From: Planktosalinus sp963977065
GTDB taxonomy: Bacteria; Bacteroidota; Bacteroidia; Flavobacteriales; Flavobacteriaceae
Assembly: GCA_963977065.1 (NCBI GenBank)
Contig: CAXBNF010000012.1
Location: 23,208 to 87,207, forward strand
DNA: 64,000 bases
Reading direction: 5' to 3'
A model generated the notes under the pieces. The model saw only the letters and a program-made list of their open reading frames with translations, was not told the origin of the DNA and made no database searches. Made by a program: the position numbers and the translations under genes. Below, piece by piece: positions 16,619-25,222 of the stretch (the first letter of the stretch is position 1; each line of letters opens with the position of its first letter).

Positions 16619-17584
16619 CTATTCAATTTCCAAATCACTTTCTAGATCTTCTTCTGAAAGTTCCGGTTGGTCTATTTTTTCTTCAGCAGTTTCTATTTCT
16701 TCAGCAATTGCTTCCTGCTCATACAAATCTCCTTCAGACTCCTTAGCATCAGGCGGATTGGTGCCTTGCATAGTCATAATATAACTGGAAACCTGAGCGA
16801 TTTCTATAGGTTTTAAATCATTTTTCCAGGGAATCATCCCTTTACCGGGGCGACCACCTTCTGAAATGACTTCATAGATATTGCTGAGACTTCCTCCCAG
16901 TATCCAATAAGAATCTGTTAAATTAGGACCAATACCTCCACCCCCATCGGCACGGTGACAAACGGCACAATTGGAATCAAAAACATTCTTTCCGGCACTG
17001 AGATCTGCTTCATCTGTTAACATAACCACAGTACTGGCATCCACAAGTCCCTTGGCGGTTTTTCGGTATTCTTCTATTTCAACTTGTGCTGCAGCAACCT
17101 CCCGACGGTATTCCTCTTCCTGAGTGGGACCGTCAAAAACGTGATAACGAACCATATAAACCGCAGCAAAAATTATAGTCGCATAAAAACCATACACCCA
17201 CCAGGTTGGTAAATTGTTATCCAGCTCTCTAATCCCATCATAATCGTGATCAATAATGATTTCTTCATCTGAACGGGCTTTTTTCTCTCCCACCAATAAA
17301 CGGTAGGTTTTATTCAGCCATTTTTTGCCGGCATCTTTACTTTCAGCTTCTTTTGCTAAATAACGTGCTTTTGCTTCTTCATTGAGTGTTTCAAATAACA
17401 AACGTTGAATGGATGCTACACTTACCTCAATGGCTATCATAAAGAGTATAATAACAAACCAAACGGCTATAAGTATGGGGGCTTCAACAATGGCCCATTG
17501 ATCTGAAGTTCTGGCTAACCCTTCTATCAAAAATAAAGATAGCGCAGAAACGAATAAAATTCTTAGAATACTAACTGTTTTCAT
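16619..17584 (-). CDS. ccoP: cbb3-type cytochrome c oxidase subunit III
   Basis: The 321-residue CcoP has two transmembrane regions (about 5-55 and 128-150), the conserved WWVYGFYATI segment, and a periplasmic c-type heme domain with CAVCH near residue 211 and a likely Met ligand in GKGMIPWK. Only one CxxCH is present, whereas proteobacterial CcoP has two. The last 45 residues are an acidic tail rich in E and D. It delivers electrons to the CcoNO core. Its ATG overlaps the ccoQ stop by four bases (ATGA). Confidence 0.95.
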   Translation of the reverse strand: MKTVSILRILFVSALSLFLIEGLARTSDQWAIVEAPILIAVWFVIILFMIAIEVSVASIQRLLFETLNEEAKARYLAKEAESKDAGKKWLNKTYRLLVGEKKARSDEEIIIDHDYDGIRELDNNLPTWWVYGFYATIIFAAVYMVRYHVFDGPTQEEEYRREVAAAQVEIEEYRKTAKGLVDASTVVMLTDEADLSAGKNVFDSNCAVCHRADGGGGIGPNLTDSYWILGGSLSNIYEVISEGGRPGKGMIPWKNDLKPIEIAQVSSYIMTMQGTNPPDAKESEGDLYEQEAIAEEIETAEEKIDQPELSEEDLESDLEIE

Positions 17585-17775
17585 TGGTCTTGGTTGTTTG
17601 TTTCCTCGTCCAGTTCAAGAGGAATGTTACTTACTTCTTCAATATACTTTTTCTTTGAGGTCACTACCCAAATAAAGAGGACAGTAAAAAATGTGAAAAA
17701 GATAATTAGTGATATAATAGGGTAAACCTCTATACCCTGAATCGAGTCCATATGGCCTTTTATATACTTTAACAT
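17581..17775 (-). CDS. ccoQ: cbb3-type oxidase subunit IV
   Basis: A 64-residue protein with one transmembrane helix (about 20-40), followed by a short charged tail KKKYIEEVSNIPLELDEE. Its size and its place between ccoNO and ccoP identify it as CcoQ, which stabilises the oxidase. It begins three bases after the ccoNO stop and overlaps ccoP by four bases. Confidence 0.85.
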   Translation of the reverse strand: MLKYIKGHMDSIQGIEVYPIISLIIFFTFFTVLFIWVVTSKKKYIEEVSNIPLELDEETNNQDQ

Positions 17776-17778
17776 GGC

Positions 17779-19989
17779 TTATTGATTTTCTATGTTAGAC
17801 AATTCCTCATCATTCATCTTTACTCTAATATCGGTTCCCAGACGTTGTAAATAAGCAATCATAGCAACCACTTCCCGATGTTTCATTTCGGTAAACTCCA
17901 AGCCGTTATCAAGAGCATATTGTTTTTCGGCTTCATAAACACGCACAAACTCTGGGTCTGCGTAGAGGTTTTGCTCAATTTCGGCGCCCTGCTCCAGCAT
18001 CCATTCCTGTGCTCGGGCAATATCCTCTTCTGTGTAAGGAACACCCAAACTCACCATCACCTCCATTTTTCTCTGGGTTTTAGATTTATCAAGTTCCCTG
18101 TTAATGAGCCATTTATAACTTGGCATTATGGATCCCGGCGACGTGCTTTGTGGATCATAAAAGTGGTTGAAATGCCAGCTGTCTGAATATTTTCCGCCTA
18201 CACGTAAAAGATCCGGACCTGTGCGCTTACTTCCCCAAAGGAATGGGTGATCATAAACAAACTCACCGGCTTTGGCATACTCCCCGTTGTAGCGTTCTGT
18301 TTCACTTCGGAAAGGACGCACCATTTGTGAGTGACATCCCACACAACCTTCACGAATGTATAAATCACGACCTTCCAATTCAAGCGGTGTGTATGGATGC
18401 ACGCTTGTGATGGTTGGAATATTAGACTTAACTACAAGTGTTGGTACAATTTGAACGATTCCTCCAATTAAGATGGCAACTGTAGCAAGAAGGGTTAACT
18501 GAACCGGTCTTCTCTCTAACCAGGTGTGATAGCCCTCTCCTTTAACACGTCTTTTTGAAACACGCTCCAGAGCTGCAGCTTCAGCAAGTTCATCAGTAAC
18601 AGCAGTACCTTGTCTCACCGTTTTAATGATGTTATAAAGCATCACAAACGCTCCAAGAATATACATACTTCCTCCAATGGCTCTCATCCAATACATCGGC
18701 ATAATCTCCACAACAGTTTCCATAAAATTACCATAAACCAGGGTTCCATCTGGGTTGAATTGCTTCCACATTGAGGCTTGTACAAATCCGGCAACATACA
18801 TTGGTAACGTATAAATGATGATACCCAGCGTACCGATCCAGAAATGGAAGTTGGCTAATCCAATTGAAAATAGTTTGGTCTTGAAAATTTTAGGGATTAA
18901 CCAATATATCATACCAAAGGTTAGGAAACCATTCCACGCAAGTGCACCCACGTGAACGTGAGCAATAATCCAGTCTGTAAAGTGGGCAATGGCGTTAACG
19001 TTTTTCAACGAAAGCATAGGACCTTCAAAGGTTGCCATACCATAACCGGTTATTGCTACAACCATAAATTTAAGGGTTGGGTCTGTGCGCACTTTATCCC
19101 AGGCACCTCGTAAAGTAAGCAGACCGTTAATCATACCTCCCCAGGAGGGCATAATGAGCATTACCGAAAAGGCCACCCCAAGACTTTGTGCCCAAGCAGG
19201 TAAAGCCGTGTAAAGTAAATGGTGAGGCCCTGCCCAGATATAAATAAAAATCAATGACCAGAAGTGAATAATCGACAAACGATAAGAATACACGGGCCGG
19301 TTTGCAATTTTAGGGACATAATAATACATCAACCCTAGAAATGGTGTGGTAAGGAAAAATGCCACCGCGTTGTGACCATACCACCATTGCACTAAAGCAT
19401 CTTGAACCCCTGCATAGACCGAGTAACTCTTTAAGAAATCTACGGGTAAGGCAAGACTGTTAAAAATATGAAGTACAGCTACTGTCACAAAAGTTGCCAA
19501 ATAAAACCAAATAGCTACATAAAGGTGACGTTGTCTTCTGCGAAGAATGGTTCCAATCATATTGATACCAAAAGCCACCCAAACTACGGCAATCGCAATG
19601 TCAATGGGCCACTCGAGTTCAGCATACTCCTTGGAAGAGGTTAGCCCCAATGGTAAGGTGATTGCAGCTGCAACAATGATAAACTGCCAGCCCCAAAAAT
19701 TGATTTTACTTAGCCAATCACTAAACATCCTCGCTTTGAGTAGTCGTTGGAGTGAGTAATAAATTCCTGCAAACATGGCATTACCTACAAAGGCAAAAAT
19801 CACCGCATTGGTATGCAGTGGCCTTAATCGTCCAAAACTCAGCCAGGAAATCCCGTCTGTAATGTTTGGGAACATAAACATAAAGGCTAGCAACAAGCCT
19901 ACTGACATCCCTACGATACCCCAAAGGAGCGTTGCATAGATAAACTTCTTTACGATTTTATTATCGTAATAAAATTGCTGTATTTCCAT
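17779..19989 (-). CDS. ccoNO: cbb3-type oxidase fused subunits I and II
   Basis: A 736-residue fusion. Residues about 1-480 are CcoN with 12 transmembrane helices and heme/copper histidines in LHTNAVIFAFVGN, WWYGHNAVAFF, GPHHLLY and HVHVGALAWNG. Residues about 510-736 are CcoO, with one helix and a heme c site in EGCVGCHSQMVRPF. The fusion is the usual arrangement in Bacteroidota. It is the catalytic core of a high-affinity oxidase that reduces O2 and pumps protons in the inner membrane. It lies two bases after ccoS and shares its promoter. Confidence 0.97.
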   Translation of the reverse strand: MEIQQFYYDNKIVKKFIYATLLWGIVGMSVGLLLAFMFMFPNITDGISWLSFGRLRPLHTNAVIFAFVGNAMFAGIYYSLQRLLKARMFSDWLSKINFWGWQFIIVAAAITLPLGLTSSKEYAELEWPIDIAIAVVWVAFGINMIGTILRRRQRHLYVAIWFYLATFVTVAVLHIFNSLALPVDFLKSYSVYAGVQDALVQWWYGHNAVAFFLTTPFLGLMYYYVPKIANRPVYSYRLSIIHFWSLIFIYIWAGPHHLLYTALPAWAQSLGVAFSVMLIMPSWGGMINGLLTLRGAWDKVRTDPTLKFMVVAITGYGMATFEGPMLSLKNVNAIAHFTDWIIAHVHVGALAWNGFLTFGMIYWLIPKIFKTKLFSIGLANFHFWIGTLGIIIYTLPMYVAGFVQASMWKQFNPDGTLVYGNFMETVVEIMPMYWMRAIGGSMYILGAFVMLYNIIKTVRQGTAVTDELAEAAALERVSKRRVKGEGYHTWLERRPVQLTLLATVAILIGGIVQIVPTLVVKSNIPTITSVHPYTPLELEGRDLYIREGCVGCHSQMVRPFRSETERYNGEYAKAGEFVYDHPFLWGSKRTGPDLLRVGGKYSDSWHFNHFYDPQSTSPGSIMPSYKWLINRELDKSKTQRKMEVMVSLGVPYTEEDIARAQEWMLEQGAEIEQNLYADPEFVRVYEAEKQYALDNGLEFTEMKHREVVAMIAYLQRLGTDIRVKMNDEELSNIENQ

Positions 19990-19991
19990 AA

Positions 19992-20219
19992 TTAAGTTTC
20001 AGATTTATTGGTTTTTGAATTAGTTGATGTGATTTTATTTTTTGAAGTATTATTTTCTTTGGAAGTTTTCTCCTTTACCAGTTCATCATCAAAGAGCATA
20101 CGCACAGAGGGTGTGTAAGTATCATCATATTGTCCACTTTTCAAACTCAAAATAAAAATTACAAAAAAGACAATTGCAACTAGAGTGCTGATAATCAGAG
20201 TTAAATAAATAACATTCAT
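19992..20219 (-). CDS. ccoS: cbb3 oxidase maturation protein CcoS
   Basis: A 75-residue protein with a single N-terminal transmembrane helix (about 4-26) and the CcoS-type segment KSGQYDDTYTPSVRMLFDDE, where DD and the proline are typical. The tail is rich in K, T, S and N. CcoS is needed to insert heme b and copper into CcoN. It is the first gene of the cco operon here. The copper ATPase gene ccoI, which usually precedes it, is absent. Confidence 0.92.
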   Translation of the reverse strand: MNVIYLTLIISTLVAIVFFVIFILSLKSGQYDDTYTPSVRMLFDDELVKEKTSKENNTSKNKITSTNSKTNKSET

Positions 20220-20236
20220 GAATTGAAGTTTGATTT

Positions 20237-20244
20237 CAAAAGTA
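20237..20244 (-). promoter_or_regulatory. -7 box of the cco operon promoter
   Basis: The minus strand reads TACTTTTG, a perfect TAnnTTTG, 17 bases before the ccoS ATG and exactly 22 bases downstream of the palindrome at 20267-20280. Confidence 0.7.
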
Positions 20245-20266
20245 GTTTTATGGGAAAGTCTAAAAA

Positions 20267-20280
20267 ATGACTTTTGTCAT
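20267..20280. promoter_or_regulatory. FNR-like operator ATGAC-TTTT-GTCAT
   Basis: A perfect 5-bp inverted repeat with a 4-base spacer, the geometry of FNR sites, centred about 40 bases upstream of the predicted cco transcription start. The same layout occurs before the hemoglobin operon (9860-9873) and the methionine gamma-lyase-like gene (59829-59842). Confidence 0.72.
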
Positions 20281-20365
20281 ACTCAGTTTGTTTTTGATAA
20301 AAAAATGCAATAGCATCTCTTTTTATCTCAAAGCTGCTCACAAATAAGAGAGCTTAAAATCAATA

Positions 20366-20410
20366 AAAAAAGGTTAAGATTCTTACTTAGTAAAAACCAT
20401 AACCTTTAAA
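20366..20410 (-). terminator. Probable terminator of ettA
   Basis: Inverted repeat AAAGGTTA (20369-20376) and TAACCTTT (20400-20407) just past the ettA stop, with a run of T on the minus strand after the stem. The loop is long (23 bases), so confidence is moderate. Confidence 0.45.
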
Positions 20411-20433
20411 AGTTAAAATACTATCTTAATAAA

Positions 20434-22125
20434 CTACCTCACCAACTTTCTATACTTAATTCTTTTAGGCATTAAATCTCCGCCAAGTCGTTTCTTCTTG
20501 TTTTCTTCATAGTCACTAAAGCTGCCTTCAAAAAAATAGACTTCACTATTCCCCTCAAAAGCGAGGATGTGTGTACATATTCTGTCCAGAAACCAACGGT
20601 CGTGAGAAATCACCACGGCACAACCGGCGAAGTTTTCCAAACCTTCTTCTAATGCTCTCAGCGTGTTAACATCGAGGTCGTTTGTGGGCTCATCGAGAAG
20701 TAAAACATTTCCTTCTTCTTTAAGGGTCATCGCCAGGTGTAATCGGTTGCGTTCTCCGCCTGAAAGCGTAGATACTTTTTTGTTTTGTTCGCTTCCACCA
20801 AAGTTGAAACGGCTCAAATAAGCCCTCGAATTTACTTGACGACCGCCCATCATAATCAATTCCTGACTGTCACAAAAGTTTTCCCAGATGGATTTATTTG
20901 GGTCGATATTGGAGTGGTTTTGATCTACATAAGCGATCTTAACGGTATCCCCCACTTTGAATTCGCCTTTATCTGGTTGCTCCTCACCCATGATCATTCT
21001 GAAAATAGTGGTTTTACCGGCACCGTTTGGTCCAATAACGCCCACAATTCCTGCTTGGGGTAGATTAAAGTTTAAATTGTCATAGAGCAGCTTGTCATCA
21101 TAGCCTTTACTCACTCCAACAGCTTCAATAACATTGGTACCCAAACGCGGACCGTTAGGAATATAGATTTCCAGTTTTTCATCGAGCTGTTTTTGGTCTT
21201 GACTCATTAACTTATCATAGTTCTGAAGTCGTGCTTTTTGTTTGGTTTGCCTCCCTTTAGGTGCCATACGAACCCATTCAAGTTCGCGTTCCAATGTTTT
21301 TTGACGTTTGGAAGCGGTTTTGCTTTCCTGAGCAAGGCGTTTTGCTTTTTGGTCTAACCAAGATGAGTAATTTCCTTTCCAAGGGATGCCTTCTCCTCTG
21401 TCAAGTTCTAAAATCCAACCGGCTACATTATCGAGGAAATACCGGTCGTGAGTCACTGCAATTACGGTTCCGGCATATTGTGCTAAGTGGTGTTCCAACC
21501 AATGTACACTTTCAGCGTCAAGGTGGTTGGTGGGCTCATCGAGTAACAACACATCTGGTTCCTGCAATAAAAGACGACACAATGCCACACGTCGCTTTTC
21601 ACCACCGGAAAGTACACTGATTTTTTTATCACCTTCAGGAGTGCGCAAGGCATCCATGGCGATTTCCAGTTTGGTATCCAGTTCCCAGGCGTTTGAAGCG
21701 TCAATTTTATCCTGCAATTCCGCTTGACGGTTCATCAGCTTTTCCATTTTATCTGCGTCTGAATAGACCTCTTCCAGGCCAAACATATCATTTATTTTGT
21801 TGTACTCATCAAGTATTGCAACTGTTTCTGCAGCGCCTTCTTTAACGATTTCAAGAACTGTTTTTTCAGGATCCAGCTGAGGTTCCTGTTCTAAATACCC
21901 CACTGAATACCCAGGTGAAAACACCACATCACCTTGGTAGTTTTTATCCACTCCGGCAATAATTTTTAACAAGGAAGATTTTCCGGACCCATTGAGACCC
22001 AGAATACCAATTTTGGCACCATAGAAAAAGCTTAAATAGATTTTTTTAAGCACCGGTGATTGCATTCCGGGATAGGTTTTTGAAACCCCGGACATTGAGA
22101 ATATTACTTTTTTATCGTCAGACAT
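20434..22125 (-). CDS. ettA: Energy-dependent translational throttle protein (ABC-F)
   Basis: An ABC-F ATPase with two nucleotide-binding domains: Walker A GLNGSGKSS and signature LSGGEKRR, then GPNGAGKTT and LSGGERNR, with two DEPTN motifs. The linker between the domains is highly charged. EttA binds the ribosomal E site and gates the first elongation steps according to ATP/ADP. I use the ATG at 22125 (563 residues, MSDDKKVIFSM), the family's normal start, and not the ORF start at 22218, which would overlap the remnant of the broken gene upstream. Confidence 0.93.
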   Translation of the reverse strand: MSDDKKVIFSMSGVSKTYPGMQSPVLKKIYLSFFYGAKIGILGLNGSGKSSLLKIIAGVDKNYQGDVVFSPGYSVGYLEQEPQLDPEKTVLEIVKEGAAETVAILDEYNKINDMFGLEEVYSDADKMEKLMNRQAELQDKIDASNAWELDTKLEIAMDALRTPEGDKKISVLSGGEKRRVALCRLLLQEPDVLLLDEPTNHLDAESVHWLEHHLAQYAGTVIAVTHDRYFLDNVAGWILELDRGEGIPWKGNYSSWLDQKAKRLAQESKTASKRQKTLERELEWVRMAPKGRQTKQKARLQNYDKLMSQDQKQLDEKLEIYIPNGPRLGTNVIEAVGVSKGYDDKLLYDNLNFNLPQAGIVGVIGPNGAGKTTIFRMIMGEEQPDKGEFKVGDTVKIAYVDQNHSNIDPNKSIWENFCDSQELIMMGGRQVNSRAYLSRFNFGGSEQNKKVSTLSGGERNRLHLAMTLKEEGNVLLLDEPTNDLDVNTLRALEEGLENFAGCAVVISHDRWFLDRICTHILAFEGNSEVYFFEGSFSDYEENKKKRLGGDLMPKRIKYRKLVR

Positions 22126-22147
22126 ATGATGTTTTATTGTTTGTTGT

Positions 22148-22552
22148 TTATTGTTTGTTGTTATTGTTGAATTTTTGTCCTTTAAAATTTGAATTTCGCA
22201 GATAGTGCATAAATGCACCTATCTTGTTTTTTTCCAATTCACAAGCTTCATTGAGTTTATTGTCTTGCTCTATAGTAATGATTTTTTTGTCAAATGCTCT
22301 ATAGGATTAGGATTTTAGTTCTTCTGAAGAACCCTTAGCGATACTTAAGAAATGCTGAAACTCTTTATTTCCATCTCTCCCAAATCCTTCAGCGATATTG
22401 TCCATAATGGAACCTGAACTGGCTTCCATCTGATTCCGAAGTGTAAAGTTAATTTTTAACTCCGTTGTTTGAATCAATTCTTCAACAATTTGGCATATTT
22501 CACGAGCCAGTTGCCAAATCTCCAAGTCCTCAAATCGTTTTATCGTAGCCAT
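22148..22552 (-). pseudogene. Four-helix-bundle (23S intervening-type) protein gene with premature stop
   Basis: From the ATG at 22552 the frame encodes 81 residues typical of the four-helix-bundle protein family (FEDLEIWQLAREI, NQMEASSGSIMDNIAEGFGR, GSSEELKS), then meets TAA at 22307-22309. Reading on in the same frame gives a natural continuation, SYRAFDKKIITIEQ and then GAFMHYLRNSNFKG, ending at TAA 22148-22150. That is the rest of the family's usual length of about 120 residues. The premature TAA sits where the family has glutamine in a SQ-YRA stretch, so a CAA to TAA change explains it. A working truncated protein cannot be ruled out. Confidence 0.85.
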
Positions 22553-22600
22553 AAATAAATCAACTTTTAACTATGAACAATAAACTACGAACCACAAATC

Positions 22601-22789
22601 CTAAACCCTTCCCTTAAGTTCATTAAAAACCCAGGCAATAGAAAGAAAGCCAACACCGGTGGCTCCAAAGCCCCAGCCTGAGATTTCGCTATAGCGAAAA
22701 ACACCCAAGGCGATTAAAACCAGACCCATCACAATCATTATTAAAGTTGCCCATCCAAGTATGGTATTTTTATTTGTCTTTTTATTCAT
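22601..22789 (-). CDS. CAL67264-type small membrane protein
   Basis: The 62-residue protein has two hydrophobic segments (about 12-30 and 42-56) and the pattern ILGWATLIMIVMGLVLIALG...GWGFGATGVGFLSIAWVFNELKGRV, which I recognise as the flavobacterial CAL67264 family of inner-membrane proteins. Its function is unknown. A 16-bp palindrome TTTCGCTATAGCGAAA (22684-22699) lies within the coding sequence and encodes the FRYSEI region; the same palindrome with one changed base pair occurs at 59903. Confidence 0.8.
   Translation of the reverse strand: MNKKTNKNTILGWATLIMIVMGLVLIALGVFRYSEISGWGFGATGVGFLSIAWVFNELKGRV
22684..22699. repeat. Palindrome TTTCGCT-AT-AGCGAAA
   Basis: A perfect 16-bp palindrome inside the small membrane protein gene. 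A near-identical copy (central AC) lies at 59903-59918 in an untranslated leader, suggesting a dispersed palindromic element. Confidence 0.6.
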
Positions 22790-22985
22790 TTTACGTTGAT
22801 TTAAATCACAATTTTAAATTTAAGGGGATTCAAAATTGTTATGGTTTTTTTTCGGATTACAAATATCGTGAATTTAGTTGAACTTTCCATTTGTAAATAG
22901 TGCTTTACAATTATTCAAAATCTAAAATATGAATTCTAAATTCCTTTATCAAGTTTTTGTATTTTAGCCCAAAGAAAAAAGGACT

Positions 22986-24614
22986 ATGGATATCAACTTC
23001 AATAAAAACGAAGACCACAATAAAATGCTTAACTCAGATTTACGCCAGCGACTCAGTAAAGTAAAACTGGGCGGCGGAGAGAAAAGTATTGAAAAACACA
23101 AAGCCAAGGGTAAAATGACTGCCCGGGAGCGCATCAAATATTTATTGGATGAAAAGAAACCAAGTATTGAGATTGGTGCTTTTGCCGGTGAGGGCATGTA
23201 TGAAGAACACGGTGGTTGTCCCGGTGGTGGTGTGGTTGTTAAAATGGGTTATGTGAGTGGTAAACAATGTCTCGTTGTTGCAAATGATGCCACAGTAAAA
23301 GCCGGTGCCTGGTTTCCAATTACCGGTAAAAAGAATCTCAGGGCCCAGGAAATTGCCATAGAAAATAAGCTTCCTATCATTTATTTAGTTGATAGCGCAG
23401 GTGTTTATTTACCTATGCAAGATGAAATTTTTCCGGATAAAGAACATTTTGGGCGCATTTTTAGAAACAATGCTGTCATGAGCAGTATGGGAATCACTCA
23501 GATTTCTGCTGTAATGGGCAGTTGTGTTGCCGGTGGTGCTTACCTGCCCATTATGAGTGATGAAGCGTTAATAGTCGATAAAACTGGTAGTATTTTCCTT
23601 GCCGGAAGTTATCTTGTCAAAGCCGCTATTGGCGAAACTATAGACAATGAAACTCTGGGTGGTGCGACTACTCATTGCGAAATAAGTGGCGTGACCGATT
23701 ACAAAGCCAAAGATGATAAAGATGCACTCGATACCATCAAAAAAATTATGAATAAAATTGGGGATTTTGACAAAGCCGGCTTTAACAGAATCAAATCGGC
23801 AAAACCTAAAGAGAAGCCGGATGATATTTTCGGAATTATTCCCCGCTCGCGCGCAGACCAGTATGACATGCTGGAAATCATCAAACGACTGGTTGATAAC
23901 TCAGAATTTGAAGAGTATAAAGAAGGCTATGGAAAAACAATTCTTACCGGTTATGCTCGCATTGACGGTTGGGCGGTGGGTATAGTGGCCAACCAGCGGA
24001 AACTGGTTAAAACCAAAAAAGGAGAAATGCAGTTTGGCGGTGTGATTTACAGCGACAGCGCTGATAAAGCCACGCGTTTTATCGCCAATTGCAATCAGAA
24101 AAAAATACCGCTTGTGTTTATTCAGGATGTCACCGGTTTTATGGTGGGCAGCAAGAGCGAGCATGGCGGCATCATAAAAGACGGTGCAAAAATGGTGAGC
24201 GCGGTGAGCAACTCTGTGGTGCCTAAATTCACAATCATTATTGGTAATTCTTATGGGGCCGGAAACTATGCGATGTGTGGAAAAGCCTATGACCCGAGAC
24301 TTATTGTGGCATGGCCTAGCGCCGAACTCGCAGTAATGAGCGGAAACAGTGCTGCCAAAGTATTGCTCCAAATTGAAACCGCGTCCCTAAAAAAGAAAGG
24401 CAAAGAGATTACACCCGAAGTAGAAAAAGAACTCTATGACCGCATCAAAGCACGTTATGACGAGCAAATTTCCCCATATTACGCCGCAGCAAGACTTTGG
24501 ACAGATGCCATCATAGACCCGCTTGATACTCGCACATGGATAAGTATGGGAATAGAAGCTGCTAACCACGCACCTATTGAAAAACCGTTTAATATGGGGG
24601 TGATACAGACATAA
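22986..24614 (+). CDS. Acyl-CoA carboxylase carboxyltransferase (beta) subunit
   Basis: The 542-residue protein has the two crotonase-like halves of biotin-dependent carboxyltransferases. In the first are KGKMTARERI near residue 40, DSAGVYLPMQDE near 137 and GSCVAGGAYLPIMSDE near 178. In the second are FIQDVTGFMVGSKSEHGGIIKDGAKM near 377 and GNSYGAGNYAMCG near 419. It transfers CO2 from carboxybiotin to an acyl-CoA. Its closest type is methylcrotonyl/propionyl-CoA carboxylase beta; the substrate is unproven. The biotin carboxylase and carrier partners lie at 4320 and 7406. Upstream, TATTTTAG (22960-22967) is one base off a -7 box. Confidence 0.92.
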   Translation: MDINFNKNEDHNKMLNSDLRQRLSKVKLGGGEKSIEKHKAKGKMTARERIKYLLDEKKPSIEIGAFAGEGMYEEHGGCPGGGVVVKMGYVSGKQCLVVANDATVKAGAWFPITGKKNLRAQEIAIENKLPIIYLVDSAGVYLPMQDEIFPDKEHFGRIFRNNAVMSSMGITQISAVMGSCVAGGAYLPIMSDEALIVDKTGSIFLAGSYLVKAAIGETIDNETLGGATTHCEISGVTDYKAKDDKDALDTIKKIMNKIGDFDKAGFNRIKSAKPKEKPDDIFGIIPRSRADQYDMLEIIKRLVDNSEFEEYKEGYGKTILTGYARIDGWAVGIVANQRKLVKTKKGEMQFGGVIYSDSADKATRFIANCNQKKIPLVFIQDVTGFMVGSKSEHGGIIKDGAKMVSAVSNSVVPKFTIIIGNSYGAGNYAMCGKAYDPRLIVAWPSAELAVMSGNSAAKVLLQIETASLKKKGKEITPEVEKELYDRIKARYDEQISPYYAAARLWTDAIIDPLDTRTWISMGIEAANHAPIEKPFNMGVIQT

Positions 24615-24640
24615 GAGTTTTTTGTTTCAGGTTTCAAGTT

Positions 24641-25216
24641 TCAAGCTTCAGTTGACAAGTTGTTTAAAACCTTAAAACGCAATGCGATTTTATAAAAAAG
24701 GAAGCCAACCAAAGCACCAATAGTCATTCCAGTTAATGTATCCAGCGGATAATGTACACCTACATAAATACGACTATATCCCACTATTGCTGCCCATAGT
24801 AAAAGAACAAACACCAGGTTTTTGTACACATTTCTAAACAACAATCCGAGAAAAACTGCCAATGCCATAGTACTTGCAGCGTGAGCTGAGAAATAACCAA
24901 ACCGGCCACAACGCGGAGCTATGTAACGTATTATTTCTTTTAAATGATCTTCCCGACAAGGCCTGGGACGTTCAAACCCGTGTTTAAAGAGGTTTGCCAA
25001 TTGGTCTGTCACCGTAATCATTAAGGCAACCAATACCATAACAATCAGCATATTTTTTAAGCCAAAATGACGATATACCAAATACAAGAGAATAGCATAG
25101 AGAGGAATCCAGGTAAATTTATTTGTAATCAACAACCAGATTTGATCCCAACGCTCTGAACCCAGGGCATTTAGAAACACAAAAAGCTGCTCGTCAAAAT
25201 GAAGTAGTTGCTCCAT
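24641..25216 (-). CDS. PAP2-family membrane phosphatase
   Basis: A 191-residue protein with about five transmembrane helices and the three PAP2 motifs: KHGFERPRP near residue 79, FSAHAAST near 104 and SRIYVGVHYPLDT near 150. The histidines of motifs 2 and 3 are the catalytic pair. Such enzymes remove phosphate from phosphatidate, undecaprenyl-diphosphate or similar lipids. The substrate is not evident. It is seven bases downstream of a small acidic protein gene and probably cotranscribed with it. Confidence 0.9.
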   Translation of the reverse strand: MEQLLHFDEQLFVFLNALGSERWDQIWLLITNKFTWIPLYAILLYLVYRHFGLKNMLIVMVLVALMITVTDQLANLFKHGFERPRPCREDHLKEIIRYIAPRCGRFGYFSAHAASTMALAVFLGLLFRNVYKNLVFVLLLWAAIVGYSRIYVGVHYPLDTLTGMTIGALVGFLFYKIALRFKVLNNLSTEA

Positions 25217-25222
25217 AAATTC

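Noticed and set aside
22796..22809. TTGAT-TTAA-ATCAC next to the CAL67264-type gene, resembling an FNR site
   Set aside because: It lies 7 bases before the ATG, and no TAnnTTTG box occurs 22 bases away on either strand, unlike the three accepted sites. AT-rich chance is likely.
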